From Candidatus Peregrinibacteria bacterium (GTDB lineage: Bacteria; Patescibacteriota; Gracilibacteria; UM-FILTER-43-11), in the NCBI GenBank assembly GCA_016934215.1, contig JAFGTE010000020.1, positions 1 to 54,545 of the forward strand: DNA of 54,545 bases, given 5' to 3'. Position 1 is the first letter of the stretch. Each line of letters begins with the position of its first letter. The translations under genes and the position numbers were made by a program. The notes under the pieces are model-generated. The model saw only the letters and a list, made by a program, of their open reading frames with translations, searched no databases and was not told where the DNA came from. Of the stretch, positions 47,729-54,545 are shown piece by piece.

Positions 47729-50700
47729 ATGAAAAAAGAAGGAGCGACAAAGGCTCTTGCCATCAGCCGTTTTTTTACTAGCCAGGGAAAGAATCCGCTC
47801 AAAGAAATAGAATATGTAACCCGCGACTGCCGCATCATCAAACAGGACGGCTCAGTCGTATTCGAAATGAAAGGATTCCGCACGCCCAAGAGCTGGTCTC
47901 AAAACGCGAGCGATATCATCGCGTCAAAATACGCGCGTAAAGCGGGAGTGCCTCAGCTGGATGCCAATGGCAATCCCATGAAAGATGAAAAAGGCGAAAT
48001 TGTGACCGGCTCCGAAAAAGGGGCGGATCAGGTGGTTAGCCGAATGAGCGGCTGTTGGCGAAAGTGGGGGGAGAAACATGGATATTTTGCTTCCAAAGCC
48101 GATGCGGATGCTTATGAAGCCGAAATGAACTATATGCTGATCAACCAAATGGCCGCTCCGAATTCACCTCAATGGTTTAATACAGGCCTTAATTCAGCTT
48201 ATGGTATCAATGGACCCGCGCAGGGTCATTTTTATGCCGATCCAAAAACCGGTGAAATCAAAAAATCCGAAGATTCTTATACCCACCCTCAGCCTCACGC
48301 CTGCTTTATTCAGTCCGTTAAAGATGACCTGGTGAACGAAGGTGGAATCATGGACCTCTGGACCCGCGAAGCCCGCCTGTTCAAATACGGCTCAGGAACC
48401 GGTACGAACTTTTCCGCCATCCGCGGTGAAGGCGAAAGACTTTCCGGCGGAGGCATCTCTTCCGGTCTGATGTCTTTCCTTAAAATCGGAGACCGTGCCG
48501 CCGGCGCCATCAAATCGGGCGGCACCACAAGGCGTGCCGCTAAAATGGTTTGTCTAAACATCGACCACCCTGAAATTGAATCGTTCATCAACTGGAAAGT
48601 GGAAGAAGAAAAGAAAGTTGCCGCCCTCATTGCTGCGGGTTATTCCAGTGACTTTAATGGAGACGCTTACGCGACTGTTTCCGGTCAGAATTCCAACAAC
48701 TCGGTCCGCATTTCGAATAAATTCATGCGGGCTGTCGAAAACAATGAAGACTTTGAGCTCTTGGCTCGCACCGACTGGAAGCCCTTTAAAAAGATAAACG
48801 CCCGCAAAATGTGGGATCAGATCGGTTTTGCCGCCTGGGCTTGCGCCGATCCCGGTCTGCAGTTCGACACCACCATCAACGAATGGCACACCTGCCCCAA
48901 AGACGGACGTATCAACGCCTCCAACCCCTGCAGTGAATACATGTTCCTCGACGATACCGCGTGCAATCTGGCCTCTCTCAACCTATTAAAGTTCTACAAG
49001 GTCGAAAAAAATGAGTTCGACCTCCCCGCCATGCTCCACGCCATCCGGCTCTGGACGATCACCCTCGAAATCAGCGTGCTCATGGCTCAGTTCCCCAGCT
49101 ACGAAATTGCCAAAAATAGTTTTGATTTTCGAACTCTCGGCCTGGGTTACGCCAATATCGGCACCGTTCTCATGCTCATGGGAATCCCTTACGACAGCGA
49201 CAAAGGCCGCGCCATCGCCGGTGCTCTAACCGCCATTCTTACCGGAAAAAGTTATGAAACATCTGCTGAAATGGCTAAAGCCTTTGGCCCTTTTGTTCGC
49301 TATGAGCACAACAAAGAAGACATGCTTCGCGTGATCCGCAATCACCGCCGGGCTACCTATGATACGCCCGCCGAAGATTACGAAAAACTGGAAATCACCC
49401 CAATGGGCCTCAAGAAAGAATACTGTCCGAAAAACCTTCATGACATGGCTCTGAAAATTTGGGACGACGCCCTTAAAATGGGTGAGAAATACGGCTACCG
49501 GAATGCTCAGGTCAGTGTCATTGCTCCCACCGGCACCATCGGTCTCGTTATGGACTGCGATACCACCGGTGTGGAACCGGACTTTGCTTTGGTGAAGTTC
49601 AAAAAACTGGCCGGCGGAGGTTATATGAAGATCATCAACCAGTCTGTTCCGGTCGCCCTTAAAAAACTGGGCTATAAAAAAGAAGAAATTCAGGATATAA
49701 CCAATTATATTATTGGCCACAGCTCCTTTGTTGATGCCCCCTTCATCAACTGGAAAAGTCTGAAAGAAAAAGGGGTAACTGAAGAAAAACTGATCGCCAT
49801 TGAAAAAACATTAGGCAATCTTTTTTCTATCGATATGGCTTTCAATAAGTATAGCCTGAGTGAAGAGCTTCTGGAGAGTATGGGAATCAAAAAAGCTATC
49901 TACGATGATCCTGAATTTAGTTTCCTTAAGGAAATTGGCTACACCTCTGAAGAAATTGAAGCCGCCAATGAATATGTGTGCGGTACCATGACGATCGAAG
50001 AAGCACCCCATATCAAAGAAGAACATTTGCCTATTTTCGATTGCGCCAATAAATGCGGCAAGAAAGGAAAACGTTTCATTCATCATGTCGGCCATATTAA
50101 AATGCTTGGAGCAGTTCAGCCTTTCGTTTCCGGTTCTATCTCCAAAACCATCAACATGCCCAACGAAACCACCGTGGAAGAAGTCAAAGAAGCGTATAAA
50201 CTGAGCTGGAAACTTGCACTGAAAGCCAATGCCATTTACCGTGACGGTTCTAAGCTTTCTCAGCCACTCAATACCTCCAGCAAAGACAAAAAAAGAAAGA
50301 AAGTGGAAGAAATGTCTGAAGTAGAGATCACTAAAAAACCACTCAGACGCCGTTTACCCAATGAACGGCAATCCATCACCCATAAATTCTCGATTGCCGG
50401 CCACGAAGGCTACTTTACGGTAGGACTTTACGAAGACGGCACTCCCGGTGAGTTCTTTATTAAAATGAGTAAAGAAGGCTCTACACTGTCCGGCATCATG
50501 GACAGCCTGGCACTTTCCATTTCCCTCAATCTTCAATACGGCGTACCACTGGAAGTCCTGATTTCCAAATTCACTCATGCCCGCTTTGAGCCGGCCGGTA
50601 TGACCATCAACAAAGAAATCCCCATTGCCAAATCTCTAATGGACTACATCGGACGCTGGCTCGCCATTAAATTTCTCCCTAAAGAAGAGGCTAAAAAATA

Positions 50701-51007
50701 TCATAACAGCGAACTAATTGACCGCGCCTACAATGAAGGCACGATGGCCAACCGGACTACCATCACCTTGAGTGCCATGAAACCAAAAGAAGTGACTTAT
50801 GAGAGTAAATTAATTGAAGTATTGGAAAAAACGAAAGTAAAATCTGTTAAAAAAGCGGTTGCCGTGGGCGCCGAAAGTATTTTTACCACCCCCACCGCTT
50901 TCCAAACCGAAGATGCTCCCATGTGCCACAACTGCGGCTCAGTCATGATCCGGAACGGAAGCTGTTACAAATGTCTGGACTGCGGCGAAACGAGCGGATG
51001 CAGTTAA
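47729..51007 (+). CDS. nrdJ: Vitamin B12-dependent (class II) ribonucleotide reductase
   Basis: Reduces ribonucleotides to deoxyribonucleotides with adenosylcobalamin, without oxygen. Signs are the N-terminal SPQWFNTGLNSAYG, HACFIQSVKDDL, YGSGTGTNFSAIRGEGERLSGGG, the active-site region NPCSEYMFLDDTACNLASLNL (from about residue 400), and VSVIAPTGTIGLVMDCDTTG. A TSCPD domain follows (about 870-980). The C-terminal zinc ribbon CHNCGSVMIRNGSCYKCLDCG supplies redox or metal-binding cysteines. At 1092 residues it is the long form and has no intein. A cobalamin adenosyltransferase gene diverges from it, and a terminator follows. Confidence 0.97.
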   Translation: MKKEGATKALAISRFFTSQGKNPLKEIEYVTRDCRIIKQDGSVVFEMKGFRTPKSWSQNASDIIASKYARKAGVPQLDANGNPMKDEKGEIVTGSEKGADQVVSRMSGCWRKWGEKHGYFASKADADAYEAEMNYMLINQMAAPNSPQWFNTGLNSAYGINGPAQGHFYADPKTGEIKKSEDSYTHPQPHACFIQSVKDDLVNEGGIMDLWTREARLFKYGSGTGTNFSAIRGEGERLSGGGISSGLMSFLKIGDRAAGAIKSGGTTRRAAKMVCLNIDHPEIESFINWKVEEEKKVAALIAAGYSSDFNGDAYATVSGQNSNNSVRISNKFMRAVENNEDFELLARTDWKPFKKINARKMWDQIGFAAWACADPGLQFDTTINEWHTCPKDGRINASNPCSEYMFLDDTACNLASLNLLKFYKVEKNEFDLPAMLHAIRLWTITLEISVLMAQFPSYEIAKNSFDFRTLGLGYANIGTVLMLMGIPYDSDKGRAIAGALTAILTGKSYETSAEMAKAFGPFVRYEHNKEDMLRVIRNHRRATYDTPAEDYEKLEITPMGLKKEYCPKNLHDMALKIWDDALKMGEKYGYRNAQVSVIAPTGTIGLVMDCDTTGVEPDFALVKFKKLAGGGYMKIINQSVPVALKKLGYKKEEIQDITNYIIGHSSFVDAPFINWKSLKEKGVTEEKLIAIEKTLGNLFSIDMAFNKYSLSEELLESMGIKKAIYDDPEFSFLKEIGYTSEEIEAANEYVCGTMTIEEAPHIKEEHLPIFDCANKCGKKGKRFIHHVGHIKMLGAVQPFVSGSISKTINMPNETTVEEVKEAYKLSWKLALKANAIYRDGSKLSQPLNTSSKDKKRKKVEEMSEVEITKKPLRRRLPNERQSITHKFSIAGHEGYFTVGLYEDGTPGEFFIKMSKEGSTLSGIMDSLALSISLNLQYGVPLEVLISKFTHARFEPAGMTINKEIPIAKSLMDYIGRWLAIKFLPKEEAKKYHNSELIDRAYNEGTMANRTTITLSAMKPKEVTYESKLIEVLEKTKVKSVKKAVAVGAESIFTTPTAFQTEDAPMCHNCGSVMIRNGSCYKCLDCGETSGCS

Positions 51008-51030
51008 AAAATCGGACAAAATAAAATCTT

Positions 51031-51069
51031 AAAAAGCCTCTTCTGCAGATCCCGGGGAGAGGTTTTTTT
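51031..51069 (+). terminator. Intrinsic terminator after nrdJ
   Basis: AAAAGCCTCT pairs with AGAGGTTTTTT (about 10 bp including one G:U) around a 15-base loop, and the right arm runs into seven Ts. Confidence 0.8.
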
Positions 51070-51075
51070 ATTATG

Positions 51076-51084
51076 TGATAAAAT
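51076..51084 (+). promoter_or_regulatory. Extended -10 promoter of the BT1-type transporter gene
   Basis: TGATAAAAT, a TGn-TAAAAT element, ends 21 bases before the ATG. No clear -35 box is seen, because the T tract of the terminator occupies that position. Confidence 0.45.
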
Positions 51085-51105
51085 CAGACAAATAAGACAC
51101 ACGTT

Positions 51106-52632
51106 ATGAGACTTCGAATTCCTTTCATTTATAAACCGAAACCTTTCGTTACCAAAAACGAGATATTTTTTGCCGCGGTTTATTTTGTGCAGGCCGCCGT
51201 GGGTATTTCAGCTTTGGCGGAGTTCCTTTTTACCCGCAATGAACTCGGAATGAGTTTTGTGGAACTCGGCATCCTTTCGGCTCTGCCAACCATCAGCTGG
51301 AGTATCAAACCGATTTACGGTTTTATTACGGATCTGATTCCAATCAGGGGTTATCGGCGAAGACCTTACCTGCATATAATGCCGCTTATCACGATGTTCA
51401 GCTGGCTCTACATCTGGCAGTTCGCGGATTCTTTTATCAGTTTTGCGATTCCACTGATGATTGCCAATATTGGCCTAGGTTTTACTGATGTAATCTGTGA
51501 CGGCCTGGTCGTTCAGCAATCCGATAAAAAAACAACGGGCCGCTACCAATCCATCTGCTGGGGATCGCTCACGGTCGGAGCGATCATCACCACTTTTCTT
51601 TCGGGAATGCTGTTGGGCCGGGAAATTGTCGATATTCGCGATATGTTCCTGATCACCGCCCTGATCCCGCTAATCACCTTCGGCCTTTCCTTTCTGATTA
51701 AAGAAAAGAAAATCACCGACAGAAAGGAAATTAAAATTCATAAAGCGATCAGCCCCATATATATAGTAGGTGCTGTCATCGCTTTTGTCGCCACCGCCTA
51801 TCTTATCTCTCCAAGAATCGGCACTAATATGGCTGCCAACGGAATGTATGTGATTTTGATTTGGTTTGTTTGGTTCGCCCTTTACTTCAGACATCTCATT
51901 AATCTGAAAGTCATCGGCAAAAGTATTTTTATTGCCGCTATTTTTACCTTTTTATGGCGTTTCACTCCCAGCTTCGGCGCACCCTGGTCAGATTATTTCA
52001 TCAATCAGGTTCGGATTGATCAGGAAACTTACCAGTACTTCGGAGTGGTGGCTTATGTCGGCTGGCTCATCGGAGCGATCATCTTTGCCAAATGGCTGGA
52101 CAAGCTGAATTTAAAAAAAGTTTTGTTTTGGACAATTGTAGCCAACGCTATATTGACTCTCTCACAGCTCGGACTAACTCAATTAGAATTCGCCAACCAT
52201 ATCGGAAATTTTGCCGCAATTAAATATTTAGGTGCTATTATTGCCTCACCCGTTTACCTGATTGGCAAAGGAGCCGATTTCTGGACCCAGATAATGAGCG
52301 TGCAGGGAATCATATACCTTGAATTCACTCTGGAATTTTTCCTGGGTGTTTTATATATGATGTCCTTTCTGGCTTTGCTCAAATTCGTGGCCTTGAGCAC
52401 CCCGAAGAATCTGGAAGGAACGAACTTTGCCGTTTTCGCTTCCATCATGAACTTCGGACTGGTTTTCGGTTCCATCAGCGGAGGGATGATTTATGAAAAC
52501 ATACAGATTGGCATGCTGGGCTTTAACGGCCTGCAGATTACCGTATTACTAGGCAGCATTACCTCCCTGGCCGCCCTGATTGTTTTACCCTGGATCAACG
52601 TGAAACACTTGGCTCACGAAGAGCACTTTTAA
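51106..52632 (+). CDS. BT1/folate-biopterin-type MFS transporter
   Basis: A 508-residue protein with about 12 membrane helices. The first loop SWSIKPIYGFITDLIPIRGYRRRPYL carries the signature of the BT1 family (folate/biopterin transporters of the major facilitator superfamily), and GLGFTDVICDGLVVQQS matches its second conserved helix. Family members carry folate, pterins or related compounds; the substrate here is unproved. Import of folates would suit a reduced genome. Its stop overlaps that of the slipin gene by 4 bases. Confidence 0.85.
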   Translation: MRLRIPFIYKPKPFVTKNEIFFAAVYFVQAAVGISALAEFLFTRNELGMSFVELGILSALPTISWSIKPIYGFITDLIPIRGYRRRPYLHIMPLITMFSWLYIWQFADSFISFAIPLMIANIGLGFTDVICDGLVVQQSDKKTTGRYQSICWGSLTVGAIITTFLSGMLLGREIVDIRDMFLITALIPLITFGLSFLIKEKKITDRKEIKIHKAISPIYIVGAVIAFVATAYLISPRIGTNMAANGMYVILIWFVWFALYFRHLINLKVIGKSIFIAAIFTFLWRFTPSFGAPWSDYFINQVRIDQETYQYFGVVAYVGWLIGAIIFAKWLDKLNLKKVLFWTIVANAILTLSQLGLTQLEFANHIGNFAAIKYLGAIIASPVYLIGKGADFWTQIMSVQGIIYLEFTLEFFLGVLYMMSFLALLKFVALSTPKNLEGTNFAVFASIMNFGLVFGSISGGMIYENIQIGMLGFNGLQITVLLGSITSLAALIVLPWINVKHLAHEEHF

Positions 52633-53396
52633 TCTTTCTTTAGCTTCCCGGCTACTGCCTCAAGTGCTCTGAGCGCCTCAATCGGAATCATCCAGACCGT
52701 GGTATTAGACTGATCGGAAGAAAGATCGTTGATGGACTGTAAAGTACGCAAATGGAGCGCACCGGGTGCCTGAGAAAGCATCTCGGCGGCCTTTTTCACG
52801 TTCACGGCCGCTGCCACCTCCCCTTCGGAATTGATAATGATGGCTTTCTTTTCTCTTTCCGCTTCAGCCGCCTTGGCCATGGTACGTTTCATATCATCGG
52901 GAAGGCCGATATCTTTGAGCTCCACTGCTTCCACCAAAATACCCCAGGGATCGCTGGCCTTATCGACGATTACCTTGATATTAGCGGCGATATCGTCGCG
53001 ATTCTTCAGAAGTTCATCCAGATCCACTTCACCTACCGCATTACGCATGGTCGTCTGAGCCAGCTGAGAAACGGCAAAGTAAAAATTCTCAACTTCAATA
53101 ATGGACTTCGCCGCATCGGATACCTTGTAATAGATAACCGCGTTGATACGGACCGAAATATTATCCTTGGTAATCGCTTCCTGATCAGGCACATCCACCA
53201 CTTTGGTACGAAGGTCCACGCGGATCATCCTCTGAAAAACGGGAATAACGATTCTCCAGCCCGGTTTCTTGATACCTGTAAACCTACCAAGGGTGAACAT
53301 GACACCACGCTGGTACTCATTGACCTGCCTGATAATGACCACCAGAATCACGATAAGAATCGGCAGAAAACCCGTTAAAGCGACAAAAGCTTCCAT
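52629..53396 (-). CDS. Slipin (SPFH/Band 7, stomatin-like protein)
   Basis: One N-terminal membrane helix (about 8-22, TGFLPILIVILVVII), then the SPFH domain with YQRGVMFTLGRFTGIKKPGW, RVDLRTKVVDVPDQEAITKD and YYKVSDAAKSIIEVENF. A helical region rich in Ala/Glu follows (MAKAAEAEREKKAIIINSEG). Slipins form membrane-associated rings or scaffolds. In other genomes they often sit beside NfeD; none is visible here. Length (255) is normal. Confidence 0.94.
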   Translation of the reverse strand: MEAFVALTGFLPILIVILVVIIRQVNEYQRGVMFTLGRFTGIKKPGWRIVIPVFQRMIRVDLRTKVVDVPDQEAITKDNISVRINAVIYYKVSDAAKSIIEVENFYFAVSQLAQTTMRNAVGEVDLDELLKNRDDIAANIKVIVDKASDPWGILVEAVELKDIGLPDDMKRTMAKAAEAEREKKAIIINSEGEVAAAVNVKKAAEMLSQAPGALHLRTLQSINDLSSDQSNTTVWMIPIEALRALEAVAGKLKKD

Positions 53397-53484
53397 AATA
53401 TTGATTGATTAGTTGTAAAAGCACCCCAAGTATAACTATCTTGAAGAATTTTTTCTATGTTATGATAAGCCAAAGAAAAAAATA

Positions 53485-54545
53485 ATGGATTTCAGTCCCA
53501 TTCCAAAACAAAACGGTCCCGTAGATTTACTTCTGATCAACCCGGACTTTTCCAAAAACGAACTGGGGATGGACAGTCCGCCCGAAAACCATTTAGGGCT
53601 GAACCGCATCGCGGGCTATTTGGATAAAAAAGGTTATACCTGCTCCGTCATCGACACGACCGGACGAAAAAGCGGCACCACCGGACCGGAAGAACTGGGT
53701 GACTGGCTCAAAAAAAACGCCCAGCAGTACCATACAATCGGCTTCCATAGTAATTCCTGGAACATCAATCACATTTTAAGGGCACTCGAAAGAGCGAAGA
53801 AAGAATTGAAAGACAAAAAACTGCTTTTTGGCGGCCCCCTGGCCAACTCAGAACCTAAAAAGATGCTGGAACTGCTGATCAAAAACGGCCTTCAGCGCAT
53901 CGGCGTGGTACAGGGTCTCGGTGAAAAGATCACCGATGAGATTTTGCAGAAGGAAAAACTCACCGATGTAAACAGTCTCTGGGCTTTTGATGCCGGTCAC
54001 CGGAAAGACGGTGAAAAAGTCGCCCTCACTCAGGAAGAATATGAAACCACCCCTTTCTTGAATCTCAAATATAACACCTTTTATCAGCAGTACTATAAGC
54101 CAGTCCTCGAAGCCGGCGAACTTGGAAAATACAGCATGGAGATTATCTTCGTTTCGCAGGGGCTGGACGTAAATCGTGGCTGCCCGTTTAATTGTACTTA
54201 CTGCAGTGTGCCTCAGTATGAACGACGCCTCATCACATACTCTCCCAAAAGAGTTGTGGATGAACTGGAGCATCTGGCCAAGGAAGCAGGTTTTTTTATG
54301 TTCACCTTCACCAACTCGAACATCATGTTTTACGATGAGCGCTGGATTACCGAATTTTGCCGCGAAGTCATCGGACGGGGCATGAACCATTACCTGAACT
54401 GGACCGCCTACCACCACCCGATTACTTTGGCCCAGCTTCCGGTTTCAGTTTATCACCTGATGCGCAAAGCCGGCAGTGACACGATTGTTATCGGCGTACA
54501 GAGCTTTGAGGAAAAAATCCTCAAAACCTTCCTGCGGCCACTCAA
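53485..54545 (+). CDS. B12-binding-type radical SAM protein (3' end beyond window)
   Basis: The reading frame opens at ATG 53485 and has no stop before the window ends (about 353 codons visible). The N-terminal domain (PVDLLLINPDFSKNELGMD, HLGLNRIAGYLDKKGYTC, TIGFHSNSWN) is a cobalamin-binding-like Rossmann fold. The radical SAM cluster motif is C-x3-C-x2-C in RGCPFNCTYC (Cys233, Cys237, Cys240), followed by MFTFTNSNIMFYDERW and VIGVQSFEEKILKTF. It is a different subgroup from the protein at 32625. The substrate is unknown. Confidence 0.9.
   Translation, partial: MDFSPIPKQNGPVDLLLINPDFSKNELGMDSPPENHLGLNRIAGYLDKKGYTCSVIDTTGRKSGTTGPEELGDWLKKNAQQYHTIGFHSNSWNINHILRALERAKKELKDKKLLFGGPLANSEPKKMLELLIKNGLQRIGVVQGLGEKITDEILQKEKLTDVNSLWAFDAGHRKDGEKVALTQEEYETTPFLNLKYNTFYQQYYKPVLEAGELGKYSMEIIFVSQGLDVNRGCPFNCTYCSVPQYERRLITYSPKRVVDELEHLAKEAGFFMFTFTNSNIMFYDERWITEFCREVIGRGMNHYLNWTAYHHPITLAQLPVSVYHLMRKAGSDTIVIGVQSFEEKILKTFLRPL

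Noticed and set aside
1-54545. UGA read as glycine (as in Gracilibacteria/Absconditabacteria)
   Set aside because: ribBA, recA and the glycosyltransferase end at TGA at normal family lengths, so UGA is a stop.

Overview
This window comes from a bacterial chromosome that looks like a member of the Candidate Phyla Radiation (Patescibacteria). Peregrinibacteria-like is my best guess, but it is an inference from gene content. Signs are very compact gene packing, overlapping stop codons between convergent genes, core genes (recA, dnaB, mraY, tyrS, nadK, holB, rplY, queA) mixed with large unrecognised Lys/Glu-rich proteins, an orphan VirB4-type ATPase, archaeal-like RNA-repair genes, and partial biosynthetic pathways. 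UGA is used as a normal stop (ends of ribBA, recA and the glycosyltransferase), so this is not a lineage that reads UGA as glycine. Shine-Dalgarno sequences are almost absent. The clearest promoters are TTGACA-like boxes 16-18 nt from TATAAT/TAAAAT, often with a TGn extension, and they lie only a few to about 25 nt before the start codons.

Layout. 1-3942: edge of a ribosome-hibernation-factor-like gene, a phosphatase-like/propeller membrane protein, ribBA and a phosphoribosyltransferase. 4039-15660: one probable transcription unit of ten unfamiliar genes behind an extended -10 promoter, including an SGNH-hydrolase-like protein, a protein with a domain known from uncharacterised secreted proteins, a 1307-residue giant, and two paralogous membrane-anchored lysozyme-like proteins. 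15657-18838 (minus): tyrS, nadK and a GT4 glycosyltransferase. 18984-24438: a membrane protein, a zinc-ribbon protein, a lipoprotein, recA (with a possible LexA box), dnaB and mraY. 24514-29365: a VirB4-like ATPase, then an RNA-repair set (archease, rtcB, thpR) and a small minus-strand gene.

29493-32464 is the accessory region. A tRNA-Asp gene is followed by a 1.7-kb cassette holding a minimal secreted RHS-core protein and a membrane-anchored immunity candidate. The cassette is bounded by a 24-nt direct repeat and a copy of the tRNA 3' end. Two tandem paralogous small genes and another small gene follow. 32625-39433: a B12-type radical SAM protein, a Ca2+-ATPase-like P-type pump, pyrF, a TPR protein and holB. 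39763-42112: tRNA-Leu, a CBS protein, rplY and queA.

42140-47494 (minus) is a second notable locus. A 794-residue protein fuses a RimK-related ATP-grasp ligase, a degenerate retropepsin-like (RimB/DUF785-like) domain and a DUF1704 (MATCAP-type) metallopeptidase. It overlaps a PKD-7TM membrane protein whose membrane part resembles the helices usually joined to inactive transglutaminases. ilvE and a cobalamin adenosyltransferase lie upstream. The adenosyltransferase gene diverges from a B12-dependent ribonucleotide reductase (nrdJ). The window ends with a BT1-type transporter, a slipin and a second B12-type radical SAM gene cut by the edge.

The two best candidates for an undescribed system are the ligase/peptidase/PKD-7TM locus and the tRNA-linked mini-RHS cassette. 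The 4-15.7 kb envelope-protein operon comes third. No rRNA, CRISPR array, transposase or integrase was seen.
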